64,000 nucleotides of DNA from Eremophila alpestris peregrina (taxonomy: Eukaryota; Chordata; Aves; Passeriformes; Alaudidae). How positions within the stretch are numbered: position 1 is the first letter of the stretch; the number at the start of each line of letters is the position of its first letter. Made by a program: the position numbers and the translations under genes. The notes under the pieces were generated by a model that saw nothing but the letters and a program-made list of their open reading frames with translations, did no database searches and was not told where the DNA came from. The stretch is from the NCBI GenBank assembly GCA_009792885.1, contig WMCF01000006.1, positions 2,169,746 through 2,233,745 on the forward strand. The letters run 5' to 3'. This document shows positions 12,491 through 25,300 of this stretch, in pieces.

Positions 12491-12553
12491 TGAGAAGCAT
12501 TTTTATGAAGCACAATCGCATCTGTGAAGAAATATCGCTGCTCTGACTAAGTG
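12491..12553 (+). repeat. 63-bp duplication, copy B
   Basis: Identical to 12427-12489. It continues into ordinary downstream sequence, so it probably represents the true locus. Confidence 0.93.
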
Positions 12554-14187
12554 TAAGCATTTTTAGATATCTACATGAAAGCTTATGTTCCTGCTTAAAT
12601 CTAGATTCTTCTAGTTTCAGCTACAGACTGCTGAATTCCTTCTCTGAGGCTGTTTTGAGTTCATCTCTCAGAAACTTTTGCTATTTGTCTTTTCTATAAG
12701 TGTAAAAAAAATACCTTTTTTTCATCTGAAATATAGAAAACATTTTACAAAGTTTGCCCATGTTACAAATAGATAAGCAAAAAATCATTAAAACAATCTC
12801 AGATTTAGACATTTTGGAAGCAATATCTAATCTTAGAAAGTAAATTACAATGGAATCCAAGATGACACAGATGAATTGATTTTCATACAGTTATATCAGC
12901 ATGGGAATTTAGACAAGTGATAACATCAGAAGACAATTTACAGCTTTAAAAAATACTTCTCTTGATAGTAACACACTTGAGGACCAGGAGTCAAGTGAGG
13001 TGAACAAGGCAGATCTAAGAGGGGTTTTTTGGCTTTTTACAATGTGGAACAATTCCAGAAGAAGTTTTAAAATAAAAATGAATTTGACAATCTTTTCCTA
13101 CAACATTTGAAATAATAGAGGAAACTATGGAAGAACAAGCTAATTGTACCTTATAAATGGAAGAAGATTATGGAGAAAAAAATCCACACACACAAAGTAA
13201 CTTTTTCTATTTCCAGAAAAGGGAATTGTTAACTCATTAATTTAAATTTAAAATTTAAGCAGTCCAAGGGTGTTTTCTTCTAGACCAAGAAATGATAATA
13301 AATCACTATTCTAGCTGCTGTCCCCCAATGCCCTGCCACCACTGATCTGTCAGGAGCTTAGTTCATAAGTATACTCTGTAAAATGCTTCAGGCAAGAACA
13401 GTCAGACAAGCTGGATCCACCAAAATTCATTGTTTAGGGAAGCCTGATTTTTGCCTGAAGCAAAGAGACCTGCTGTTCTCCTGGAAATCATGAAGAACTG
13501 GAAGTAATCAATTCCACTGGCACATCTGTGTCAATTGGGAGCACATTTGTCCAGTGTTGTAAGGGAGCTTGATTCTGCTTCTCTTGCTCTGACAAATTAA
13601 TTCCATATTATGCAAATATTTTCATGAATTGAGATAGCACTGTGCCTTTAGATATTTTGCTTGATAGCACAGTCACCTTTACATAACTGCTATCTTGTGA
13701 CCTGTCCTGAAGGTATCAGCTATCAGAAACCTGAATCAGAATTTTGACCCTTCAGTCAGTACTAGGACCAAAATTGTTAGTCAGACATAAACAAAACAAA
13801 ACAAAAAAAAAAAAGTGAACTTTCAGATATTAGATTGATAGTAGGCTTCAGAGAGTGCATACCAATCCTCATTTTACTGCATTTCCACTTTTACTGAGAG
13901 TGTATATAAGTTAAATAGATTAGTCTGACCCACCACAGACAAATGCAGAAAGTCCTGTTTCCTTCCGTTTATGGCAGGACAAAGAATATTGTGCATTATG
14001 GGCTTCTTTGGTGCAGTCAGCTAAGATTTCTGGAACTTTTAGGATATTTCTGTTTTTTCAAGCAGAAATACCTAGTCTATTTTTATTTTGTATTATAATT
14101 AAAACAAATTAATTGCATGGGGCCTGGTCATGAGAGAGACAATGAAACAGAGTAAATATTCAAGACCCTCACTAAACAGAAAATTTT
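12554..14187. other. Unique AT-rich noncoding DNA
   Basis: No gene or repeat family is recognised. It contains an A-rich stretch at 13790-13814. Long open frames are absent on both strands. Confidence 0.55.
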
Positions 14188-14690
14188 AGGATCATAGGAC
14201 AATTTCTCTTGGAAGAGTTATTGGGGGACTTGAGACAAGTCCAATATCCTGCTCACAGCAGGGTCACACAAGTGACCATAGCAGACTGCTCATGGTTTCA
14301 TCTGGTCAGTACTTGGAAACCCTTCAAAGAGGGAGATTCCCAAAGTGTCAGGGGCCACTTCCACCACTACCCTACTGTCCTTGTGGGGCAAGAAAACATA
14401 ACCTTTTATCCAGTCTGAACCTCTCTTGTTTCAGCTTGTGCCCGTTGTCTCTCTGGCTCCCTGCACAGCTGTGTAGAGTCCACTGTCTCCTCAGTGGCAC
14501 CCCCATTGGCACTGGGGTGCAGTGAGGCACCCCTAAAGCCAGCTCTGCTGCAGGCTGGCTGAGCCCTGCTACTACAGCTGAGTGCTCATGCTCAGCTTCA
14601 CCACTTTTGGGACCTGAGGGCATGGAGCTCGGACACTTCACCTCATAAGGCTGTTGGGTCCAGCCTGATTTCCCCTAATACCAAACTGTG
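14188..14690 (-). mobile_element. CR1 LINE fragment, minus orientation
   Basis: The left edge begins with the complement of a CR1 tail ('aggatcataggac'). It continues with 'cagtctgaacctctcttg' and 'cagcttgtgcccgttg', which match the complement of the CR1 ORF2 C-terminal coding region, then with GC-richer text matching further upstream CR1 sequence. It is 5'-truncated near 14690. The short open frames here are shadows of this element. The right-hand part is more diverged, so the edge is approximate. Confidence 0.75.
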
Positions 14691-14825
14691 AAAAAGAAAA
14701 GGAGAAGTTGTGAACACTGTGTATTGCAGGGAACCATCTGCTGTATCAGGAAGGTGATTTGATAACATAAGCAGCGATTACATAAAGCCACAATCATTTT
14801 ATTTTGGGCAGTAACCTGAATTTGT

Positions 14826-14863
14826 ATTAATGATTTATTTACAAATTAATGATTTATTTACAA
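14826..14863 (+). repeat. 19-bp unit in perfect tandem (two copies)
   Basis: The unit beginning 'attaatgatt' and ending 'tttacaa' occurs twice head-to-tail without mismatch. This is a small local duplication, typical of replication slippage. Confidence 0.9.
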
Positions 14864-14958
14864 ATCTTTGGTTTTAGTAGAGGAAGAAGATTGATCTAAT
14901 AGTAGAAAATCTGTGCATCATAAGTTGATATAAGTCAACAAAGCTCTCTTAAATCCCA

Positions 14959-14977
14959 TATATATATATATATATAT
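14959..14977. repeat. (TA)n microsatellite
   Basis: An uninterrupted TA dinucleotide run. Confidence 0.95.
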
Positions 14978-16502
14978 TAGACAACATTTCAATGACATTT
15001 GTAATAATATTATCTTTGATCAAACACAGGAGAGTGGAGGTATGTGAGCAAGAAAATGTGCTACTATTTGATAGGTAGAAAAGTGGATTGCATTTTTCTC
15101 CTGGTTTCTAATCTTAAATAGTTGAAAGAGAAGTGAGAGCATTGCAAATGTTGATTTTTATGTATTCCTTCTCTCAATGGATAGATCTAAAAGTATAAAC
15201 ACTAGGAAAAGAATACAAGCCTACCATGCCCTGTAATTTCTTCATATTCACTCTACCATGAAAACGTTAAAAGGAATTCTTTCAATGTCTACTTTTAGTA
15301 GCAGGATGTGTTCTGGCATGTGAAGTGTGTTTCAAAACACAGGAAACTAAAACTGCAATGGGTTAAATTGTAACCTGAAATCAAATACTACTGACCTAAT
15401 TAACAAGTTGAATTAAGAATCATCAAGTATTCATCAATAAGATTTTCCTTTTCATTAATCCCACTAATCATGTAATCCTCTGGGTGCCAACCAACTTCCT
15501 TGGCCACATCAAATATTATGAGGATAATTAAACTAAGGCAAGAACTGAAATTCTTTTAGGTATTCACGCATTCCAAAGTGATAAAACCTAGAAATACCAA
15601 TGTTTCACAGTAAAAGGGTTTCTAAATTTCTAAATTTCCTCCACTACTTGGCAGAGACATTAGGACCTCCCATCTGATAGATATGGGTTTTGTCTGGGAA
15701 ATAAGGCTATTCAAGTTCTCTAATACCTAAAGAATGTCCTACTGCCAGATCGATGCAATCTCTTTGCTGTAATCTTGTTATAAGTTGCAATTATATTGTA
15801 TATCTACATTCAGACTTATATGTGTTCACCCTGTCTTTCATTCTTGTTTCCAACATCCATATGTGAATTTCCAGGTTCCGCAGGTTGCGTGAATAAGCAT
15901 TCTTTAGTCTCCTTCCAGAAACCAGAAATTATTTTTCAAAAATATTCATCTGTGCACTCAAGAGATCAAATATACATATAAAATTTTTGAAACAAATCAG
16001 GAGCTAATGTGAGAAAAACAGACCTTACAATGAGCCATTTCTTTCCTAATTTCTCAAAGGACCTAAACATCTTACTGTCTCACCCACGTCCAGTGAAAGA
16101 TAGTAAGGTGTTCAAGAACATGCTTCCCCACCCACACACCCTCTCTTCCTTTCAAGTGTCTCTGTTGGTCAACATGATTTGTCCTAGTATAAGAGCACCA
16201 GATCAGAATTATCCCAATATAAAAACATTAATTATGAAGAAAATGCATAATTAATACATTCCAGATATAGTGAGCTGTGATGACTGATGTTTTACTTTAA
16301 TAAACATTGGTCTGCAAAAGGGTATTAAAGGCTGCTAGAGACTGGATCAATTGGGCAAACTGGTCTCCTGAGTTTGTAGGCAGTATTCCTGTGTGGATCC
16401 ACCCCTGGCCAGCAGGGTGTGTCCAGTCTGAACACTTACTTTTGGACCCTGAGTAAAAGCTCTAGACTATGAAATATTGAGATAAAATCTTAGAGTAGTT
16501 TC

Positions 16503-17066
16503 ATCATAGAATCATTAATGTTGAAAAAGACCTCCAAGATCATCAAGTCTAACCTTTGAATGAACACCACCATATATATCAACTAAACCACAGCAACAGA
16601 TGCCACATTAAGTTGTTTCCTAAACACCTTCAGGGATGGTGGCTCTGTCACCTCCCTGGGCAGCCTGTTCTGGTGCTTGACAATCCTTTCAGTGAAGAAA
16701 TCATTCCTAATATGCAGCCTAAACCTCCTCCAGCACAACTTGAGGCCATTTCCATTTGTTACTTGTGACCTTGGAGATAAGACCAACACGCACCTAGCTA
16801 CAACCTACTTTCAGGTGTTATTAGAGAGCAATAAGGTCCCCTCGAGTCTCCTTTTCTGCAGACTAAACAACCTTAGCTGTCTCAGCTGCTCCTCATGAGA
16901 TTTGTGCTCCAGACCCCTTCCCAGCTCCATTGCCCTTCTCTGGACACTCTCCAGCACCTCAATGTCTTCCCTGAAGAGATCTACACAGGCATAAGCATGG
17001 GATTTGACATGCAGCCATAGCAGGGCTAAGTACAGGGGAATAATAATTTCATTAGTCTTGGCTGGA
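16503..17066 (-). mobile_element. CR1 LINE 3' end, minus orientation, well preserved
   Basis: It starts with the complement of the CR1 tail ('catagaatcatt' at about 16505) and reads on minus through the 3' UTR into ORF2. A 68-codon minus-strand frame (16789-16583) contains RRFRLHIRNDFFTERI and HQNRLPREV, matching the conserved C-terminal block of the CR1 reverse transcriptase (typically RFRLDIRKNFFTERV...WNRLPREVV). Further right, 'cctggacactctccag'-like text and 'agtacagggg' follow the upstream coding sequence to about 17066, where the copy is 5'-truncated. The frame is broken by a few indels, so no functional enzyme is encoded. It is one of the longest and least decayed CR1 copies here. Confidence 0.92.
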
Positions 17067-20000
17067 TCTTCATGCTTTTAAAAGTGAATTTAGGATAGGT
17101 TGATCTCAGTGGACAGTAAAAGTTATTGAAATGTCTTATATAAGTAAAACCAAAATTAAATCAGATTTATGTATAAGTGACAAATTGAATATTGTCTATT
17201 TCCTTTTTTTTTTAAACCAAATTGTCACAAAAGTGTTTTTTCAGTGATGCCATGCTCAAATAATCATGTGTAAGTAATAGGCCTGTATATTTTTTTCTAA
17301 TATCAGTTCCATTTCATAGTAACAACACTGTATGCCAAACACAGTGTTCCTACAACATTAAGAAATCTAACTGCTAGGTCTTGCTTTCAGCAAAGCCCAA
17401 TATCTTTGGAAATGTCCTCTTGAAGTAGCTATTTGTACAGTAATATATTAATGTAAAAACAATATGCATCTTATTATCTAATTATTAAATGAAAGGCACA
17501 TTTTTATTTTTCTTAATTGTGTCTACATTTTCCATTCTGTATGTCAATAAGTTAAAAATATGTCTAGTTAGGACATGTGAATAAAGTATAGGCAATGCTT
17601 AAGTTTATAACACATTTTAAAAAGTCATTAAACATCTAATACAAGTCTTGGATTAGATACATTCATGCATGTCACTGTATCTTCCTTTTTTAAGTAACAA
17701 GGTGGATCTGAACTAACTAGGACATTGTGCTTAATATTGTATCTTTCATTCATGCATTAAGCTTGGAGCTTCAATCTTGGCTCATCTAGTAATTTCTATG
17801 TGATAGTTTCCTCTTAGCAATGACACAGGGTAAAATTACTTATCCCAGTTTCTCTGGGATGACTGACAACTTTTAATTAATTTTGACTCATTTTTTAATC
17901 TATATGTACTGACTTTTTATTGGTGACAATACAGTTTCCTGTTTATGATTTTTTTGAATATATGCTTAATATTCCAACAAAAAGAAGCAGATAAATTTTA
18001 TGTGGGAGTGTTCATGTGTGCAATTTATTGTGAATATATATATGTATATTTGTGTGTGCCTATAAAATGATTTTGTGACCAGATCTTTAATTTACCCAAA
18101 TCAGAAATATCAGTCTTCTGAGTTTCATTCACCTTTTACTTTTCCCTTCACCACAGATCAAAAGAATTAGAAATGGAGACGATATATCAGTTAAAGTACT
18201 TCAGACCCTCAGCACGAAGGCAGGGTTGTTGCCTACACTATATCTTGTGCTATCTCTTCTCATTATAAATGTCTCAAGTGACAGAGTTTGAATATTTCCC
18301 TTGCAAATTTGTTAAATAAATGTAAATCTATCACTGGAAAAATAATTTTCTTCAAATAAAGTATTTTTTCTGCCTTTAGTATCAGTTTTATTCTTGGAAA
18401 TTACACATAGTACTCTCACAGATCACTCTTACTCTCTCTAACTAGTCATATCTTTCAAAGAATGCACTTTCCACTAAGCAGGCTATGTTATTTTACTTCT
18501 TAAATTTCCCATTTCTGAAAATCTTTTCTGCTTATTGCCTTTTAGTATAGACTTGGTTTACATGCATGTGAGTGAACAATTATATTAATTGAAGAAAATT
18601 GAAAATTTACATTATTTAGTAGAACTGTAATATTTTTTCCAATTTTTGTCCCAAGTTTAACACAAACCCTGAATACATAATGTGAATTAGAAGCTGTAGA
18701 TGCACAAAAATGTCTTCTAAAACTCACTCCTAGTATCAGTCTTTCAACTCGATTTATTGTGTCTTTCTGCTGTTATCTATTTACCATGTGGGAACTTCAT
18801 AAATAATGGTTTAATCTCTTGTCAGCATCATCTTCCTCTGAAAAGATATGAACGTAATTTTAAAAATCTTTAGTGGTTACAAATCTGATTTTATAGATTT
18901 ATAAGTGTAGTTACTCAAATTTCAGTTAATTCTGAGTTGGTTTAGTGAGAAAATTTATTTTTTCTCATGAATTGCATGTTGCTAAATACTATTTTGTTAC
19001 AAAACATATGTTAAATAAATTATTCTTCTGTAACATTTAAACTCACAAAACATTTTAGCAGGAAGCCAGAGGATTTGAATTGATTTAACAGTACATGTCT
19101 CAGAAACTGCTGATCCATGTCTGGACCTGTATGGTCTTGAGATGATTTTAGGCTAGGTACTCTGAAACAGCAAACTTTTTACCTTTAACATGATCTATAT
19201 GTGAGTTTTTTAGTATTATTTTAGGGTTTTTTTGCAATTGCAAGGTTTTACCCTAAAATAAACTATTGCAATGTTTACTGGTAACTGACTGTGTGGTGCA
19301 ATAGAGAAAGAAGCATTAACAATATATATAATTCAAAAATTTAAAGAAATCACCAGTAACACTCAAAGAGAAAGAATCCATCATCTACAAGTCATACTAC
19401 TCCCAGAGAAGGACTTGGTGTTTTGACAAGCTTCCATAAAAACAGAAAAGAAGGATAAACACAAAAGAAAGGGGCTGATATTCAAAAATTTATGCAAATC
19501 CTTTTTAGCTGTTTTAATATAAACCAGAATTAGTTATTAGTTTTGTTTAGAATTTTTCCCTCTTGAAATGTTACTATCATAAATGAACTAACATAGGGCA
19601 AACATCAATTTTTTATAACGTTTTGAGGGTAAGACCATCATAGGAAGCTCTAAATGTTCTAAGAATTGTAGGGGTAAAGAACATTTTTATCCTAGCCATG
19701 AGAAAGATGTTAACTAGGATAATAAGCTAAAATAACTATACTGGAATGTCATTGTGCCTCTCTCCCTTGCCTGCCATAGTGACAGCTGCAGAGACCCAGC
19801 TCTTGCCTAATTAGCAGAAGTGTCTGAAACCCCGAGTTTTCAGGACTCTGGCATAAATAAACTAGGCAGCAGGCTTGTGTCTGATTTCCTGCCCTTGATT
19901 TTATGCTGTTCTCCACATCTGCTTACTTTTTTTGTGCCAACGGAGAACTCTAGGTATTTCTCATCCACTTCCCAACTCCTCTCACCCCCTCCCTTCCCTG

Positions 20001-21266
20001 CATCTTTGGTATTTTCTGAATTTTCTTCCCTGTATCTTTGGCAGTTTCTGAATTTCCTGTAAGGGTTGTCACTTGAAGCACCATACAGTGCTTATCAAAG
20101 TTCCTGAATTCATCCATATTCATCAGGTCTCCAGGTGACCACAGCTCTTTCCTAATCTGATCCGCTCTACCTCTCTATCTGTGCCCTTGATTTATTTGAA
20201 TTTCCATCTTTGTGAAAAATTCTCCTCCTTGCCCCTCTTTAATAATTTTATAGACTGATATATAACATTATTAATACTCTGGATGAAACCATATAAACCT
20301 ATGAAATCAACACATACTTCCAAGACAAATAAGCAGAGATTCTTGTTATGATATTATTGCTGATGGATTGTCCCTTTGTAGGAGACAAGATGTCAGTTTT
20401 TTCTTCTTTTCTAAGCATCTCTTTATAACTTTGTCATCTGAAAAACCGAGACATAATTCAGAGAGAAGAATTAGAGAAGTGATTGTGGAATGCAGATGAA
20501 AAGATTTTATATTTTAATAGAAAGAAAATTTGACTTTCCTATCTCTTGAACATCGCTTTCTTTAAGGGTTTCTCTGGCTACCTGGAAAACATGTGGCCCT
20601 AAAGTGCTACCTAACTCCAAATTGTGGTTGTCCATCTTGGCCACGTGTTAGGATGAGACCTACATGCAGAAAATTTCACTAGTTCCTCCCTTCACCTGTT
20701 TCAGCCTTCTAAAAGAAAAAAAAAGAAGTGAACTTGGATGGTGAAGTGATGAGCTATAGTGTAAACAGGAAAAAACCTGTTGGAGAAATTAGAAGAATAT
20801 AATGAAAAGCAAATGTTAGAGCATGGCCTTCCTCAAGTTCTTGGACTGCTACCTGAGGAGCATGGTACTGCTTATGAACATACTCATTGATCCATATTTT
20901 ATCATTACATTTCAAGTAAATATTACAGCAGATTTTTTTTTATATTGGTACTTATACTTGCTTTTATCAAGGTAAACCCACCTAAAAAGAAACAGTAGTT
21001 GACAATCCGAGGTTTTGGCCCATAAGCCCCTCATGAAACTGCACCTTGTTTCACTTAATTCAGCACTGTGAGTCAGGTAGTTTTGGGTGCCTGGGAGGGT
21101 CTTTGTAGATGTTGGTGGCTAGCTACTAGTGATAGATAAATGACTGGTTAGCAGAGAAGCTGTTACTAGTAACTGAAAAAAGGCTTGTGCAATCCTGGCT
21201 CCAGAAGGTCTTGTGAAAGGAGGCAAAGCCAGGTTAATACACCTTGCTTTGCACGTACAACCAGAA
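17067..21266. other. Long unique AT-rich stretch
   Basis: No gene or mobile element can be supported over about 4.2 kb. Base composition is strongly A/T. Short T-runs and a TA run near 18037-18048 are the only local features. The longest open frame is 80 codons with random-like composition. Confidence 0.6.
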
Positions 21267-21317
21267 AATCATTTTGGTTAGAAAAGATCTTTGAGCCCAA
21301 CAGTTAACCAAATACCT
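21267..21317 (-). mobile_element. CR1 3' end stub, minus orientation
   Basis: About 50 bases matching the complement of the final part of CR1: 'aaaatcattttggttag', then 'gatctttgagcccaac' and 'gttaacca'. It ends abruptly against a second CR1 in the opposite orientation. Because it is short and diverged, confidence is moderate. Confidence 0.55.
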
Positions 21318-21607
21318 CCAGGGATGGCGACAGGACAGGAGCAAATGGCCACAAGTTGCTCATGGGGAAGTTTAGATTGGAGATTAAATTGGATATTAGG
21401 AAAAAATTTCTTCACTGAGAGTTCTCAAGCACTGAAACAGGCTCCCCAGGGAAAAGGTAGAGCCAAGGTCCCTGGAAGTGTTCAAAAAACATGTGGATAT
21501 GGTGTTTGAGGACATGGATAATGGTGAACATGGTGGTGGTGCAGCATTGATGGTTGGACTTGATGATCTTACAGGCCTTCTTCAACCTTAAAAATTCTAT
21601 GATTCTT
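21318..21607 (+). mobile_element. CR1 LINE 3' end, sense orientation
   Basis: The text runs from the ORF2 C-terminal region ('gggaagtttagattggag', 'ggatattaggaaaaaattt', 'ttcttcactgagag', 'acaggctccccaggga') through 'ggttggacttgatgatctt' and 'ccttcttcaacctt' to a clean tail ATTCTATGATTCTT at 21594-21607. The 5' end is truncated. The encoded fragment retains WGSLDWRLNWILGKNFFTES-like text corresponding to the conserved GRFRLDIRKNFFTE block, but in a decayed form. Confidence 0.9.
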
Positions 21608-24600
21608 TTTGATAAAAATTGATGCTAGACATACTACCTAAAGAGCTAAAAATTTAAATTTGAACAAGTGTTATTATTTTATTTTAAAGAAATTCTGTTT
21701 TCTTCCTTTATTTGAAAATCTGAAGAGATCAGGAGAACTTTTTTCCCAAGTCAAGCAGTTAAAAAGATGGGAAAAAATAATTAAAAAGTTAAAATTTTTA
21801 ATATAGAAAAAAAATATTGGTGAAAAACACTTTCTAATGGTTCTGCCTTGAGTGTCCCTAAAATTTAAGCTAAATGTTTTTATCAAGTAATTATTTTCAG
21901 CAAAAATATGTACACAATTAGGATTGAAAATTGACATTTTCAAATTCTTTTGCACCTTTAGTTTTATTATTATATTCCAGTGCTATTAGAATCACATACG
22001 CTGTTCATTCAAAAGTGAAAAGATGAAAGCACACACTTCTAAACTGAGTCCTTAAAAGTTTACTGATAAGTAAAACAAGAAATATCTACTTTAATAATAA
22101 AAATATATATCAACTGTTGCAATCAGAATATCTAGAAAGAGCTGCAGTACCACCAAAATCATACAGATTGCTTTATAGTATTTCAATTTCCATAATCTTT
22201 TAGCCTGCTCTTGTCTTTGTTTTTACTAGTTTGAATACATTCATTTTCAGCTGGTTGAAATTGGATAATTAAATTAATGCATTGTCAATTTTCACTTATG
22301 GCAGAATGAAATTAAAGTAGGAAACATAGATGGGCTGTAGTGATAATATAGTTTTAAAGATGCTCCTGATTGCCAAAAATACACATTGTCACTAGCCAAA
22401 TAAACTTAATGACATTCACAAAACAGTATTGGTGAAGGCTATTAACAAGATGTTCTCTTTAAAACATCTTGCTGTTCAAGAAGAAATTATATTATTGAAT
22501 TTAACTGGCTGAATGCACAGCTATTACTTTTGCAAGTACTTTAGATAAGGCAAACACAAGAACCAGATGTAATTGTAACAATTAGTATTGCCACATTCTC
22601 AAGCAATTGTTTTCTTGATATTTAAGTTTAAAGTTCTTGAGGTAAAAACTGGAAAATACTGAAACACATAGTGTTTAAACATTAATTTAATTGAATGGGT
22701 AGGAAATCAGTAGGCAAGAAGCAAGAAGTCTGAAATTTAGTGTCAAATTTTATATCTTCATGAAGCACTGCAGTGTTTGTCTGGCCTCTTGCTCATGCCA
22801 AATAGGTGCATGCACAGCTCCTGGGAGACATGCTTATGTACCAGTATATTAGATATCACTGCTTCTCAGGTCTGAACTTGTGCTCTTCATTACTGAATTA
22901 TTACCTCACAATGAATCGGTGAAGCTATGCAGCAAGGGGAGGGCTTTTTGTTCAAGAAGACCCTTTCTTCTTTTTAAATTTCTGGGGGTTATTCTCAGTA
23001 TCTAGTTAAAACCATTTGGATTATATACTTGTTTTTAAATTTTGTCCTTCCAAAATCTAAAGCTCCACACTTATCTGCTAACTATAAGATTTTTAGGCTG
23101 CCATTCCAATTCTCAAGTCTAGTGTTACAATTCAACTTTGTTTGAGTTAGAGATCATATATAGTAGAAAATTTTACCTGGCTTTTTCTTTCTGAGAGCAT
23201 AAGCATCTTCCTCTATCTATTGTATGTGAAGGTCATTTGTGTCAACAGAGAAAAAAACTGTATGCCTAGCTGAATTCTGTGACAACAAAGCTGTAAGAGT
23301 GTGGTGCAAAAGTCCCTGAGTTCTTGGCAGCTGTGTTCTTGGCACTTACTTTGTTTTGGTTGAGCCCTCCACAAATGCTGAAGGGGTCATTTTGCATACA
23401 TCTTAGGAGTGGGCCACCTGCTATCACCTTTTCAAAACCAGTCTCAATTTTGCTGAGAAAGTATTAAAAAACATAACCCAACGAATGTGTACTAACATTT
23501 TCAAATTCAGTCTGGAGTGTCCCACTTGAGAGCTGTTAAAAGGCTGGGAAGAGGCTGAGTGACTGCTTTGGGAGCTGCTTGGGAGCTGCAGGTCCATCAC
23601 CAACAGTGCAAAAAGATCTAGTGTTGCTAAGATCAATAAGTATGTGGACAAAACAAAACCCTGGAACCATGCTTTCACAATGCAGTTCAATAACCACCTA
23701 CCCTTTTTAACAGACACCGTGGAAAACACCGTGTAACTGGTGTGGCTTATTTTTGTTTAGTAACTCAGCTACGCATCTTATCATTATGCTTCTCCTGTTT
23801 AGAGATCTCTTACTGTCTCTGTAGTTTGAAAATCATTTATCTTTGAATGCCACAGAGCACCATGCACTCTTTTCCAAATTCAAATTTGCTTAATTCATCT
23901 AAGAGAATATCATCTTCCCCTCAAGACTAGTGGAAGAGGTCACTTCTGTCACATCAAACATTTTAATTATTATGATTGAGATTGGCACCAATGCTTGCTG
24001 CTGAGAATGTGCCATTTTCCTATCTCTAAGTCTTTCTTCCTTTAGGAGGGTTATATTCCAATGGTCTTTTTATTGATGTGTTTTGGGGTGCATTTTTATA
24101 TCTTGGGGCAAGTCACGGGTTTGAGTGGGGTATGTGCATACATCTGTGTGTGTTGGCATTACACACAAGCAGTTGCTGCCATACGTTGGAGTAGAGAAAG
24201 TGTGCTACAGTAGGTAGTAACCAGAATATACATGTGTTTCTAAATGTAGAAACATTTTAGAGAAATTTTCTCAACATTTTCAAATTCTAGACAAATCAGT
24301 CTAAACCTTTTTGACCAATTGAGGCAGGGAAAAATCCCCATAAATTTAACAAAGTTCTAATACTACATAAATAACAACAATCAGGGTTGCTAGAAGACCT
24401 TAGATGTTAAAATTCTTAATAAAAATCAAAACTGGATATTGCTCTTCAATTTTTTTTCATATTTCTTATTTTTCCCATGAGAAAAATATTTTTAACATTA
24501 GGTTGTCCTATAATTCTAGATCAATAGTAAACATGCCCATGATATCAAACTTTTAATCATGCTCATACTATACATAAAACTTTTAATTGTATTTGTTCAA

Positions 24601-24786
24601 TGCAGATCTATTTGCAGCAGACCAAGCATGAGATGGTCTAACAAAGATGAGTAAGACAAGCGGGACCCTGTTTTATGACAAATTAAAGTGAATCTATTTG
24701 AAGCACTGTATTTCAGTGTTGTGATAGCATGAGCTGATATTTCTAAATGACAAAACCTATGTGGTTTCCAGTAGCATTTTATTCTT
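21608..24786. other. Unique AT-rich noncoding DNA
   Basis: No gene or mobile element is recognised. A 101-codon minus-strand open frame at 23729-23424 has no identifiable domain and no supporting splice or initiation context, so it is not called. Confidence 0.55.
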
Positions 24787-25300
24787 TTGAGTCAGATCTG
24801 GAAGAAGCAGAATAATTATCTTGGGTATTGTTCTATACTCTGTGTCTTTTGGCCCAGAGCTACTTGGTTTGATGGAAGTGTAGGGATCTGCATTGCACTG
24901 CAGTTTGTGATGTGGGTAGACCCCAAAAGGACTGGGTTCATTTGTTCTACCAAACAGAGGTCAAGGGAGATCAAGATTGCTTGCCATAAATATATGAGGG
25001 AGATAAATGCCAAGAAAGGAAAAACATCAGAACAATTTAAGCTAAAGGACAGTGCTGGCACAAGAACAAGCTTGTTTAAATATCCTTGAATGAGTTTAGA
25101 CTCCAAATGGGGACAGATTTTCCAGCCAGCAATAAGGTCCAGAATAGCTTTCTGGCAGCTAAGACAAGTGGGCATGCTGAATATTAGCTATTGTTAAGAT
25201 GAAGTGCAATCCATTTATGAAACTGTTTTATGCAATCAACTGAAACAAAAGAGAAAACATGAGCTCTAGAGGACTTCAGTTGTCATATCACCTTCTCCCC
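24787..25300 (+). mobile_element. Decayed ancient LINE (CR1/L3-like) 3' part
   Basis: A 100-codon plus-strand frame ends in REINAKKGKTSEQFKLKD followed by SAGTRTS. This resembles the region near the end of ORF2 in old amniote CR1/L3-clade LINEs, where a 'KYM.EI' stretch, 'LFKLKD' and 'GTRT' occur in that order. The text after the stop still resembles the following coding and 3' UTR sequence. The element is old, has no catalytic block here and is not functional. Homology is judged by eye only. Its end (25166-25300) is the segment repeated at 27409-27544. Confidence 0.45.
25166..25298 (+). repeat. Direct repeat, copy 1
   Basis: About 132 bases beginning 'aagtgggcat' match 27409-27544 with roughly ten substitutions and one 3-base indel. 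The longest identical run includes 'actgttttatgcaatcaact'. Beyond both ends the similarity stops sharply. Confidence 0.9.

Larger units (their letters stand above)
14691..16502. other. Unique AT-rich noncoding DNA
   Basis: It contains the two short repeats listed at 14826-14863 and 14959-14977. No gene or transposable element is recognised otherwise. Confidence 0.55.

Noticed and set aside
23424..23729. 101-codon minus-strand open frame with hydrophobic and Ser-rich parts
   Set aside because: No motif or homology recognised; expected by chance in 64 kb on six frames.
24816..25175. 119-codon minus-strand open frame
   Set aside because: It is antisense to a better-supported LINE-like plus-strand segment, with no domain of its own.
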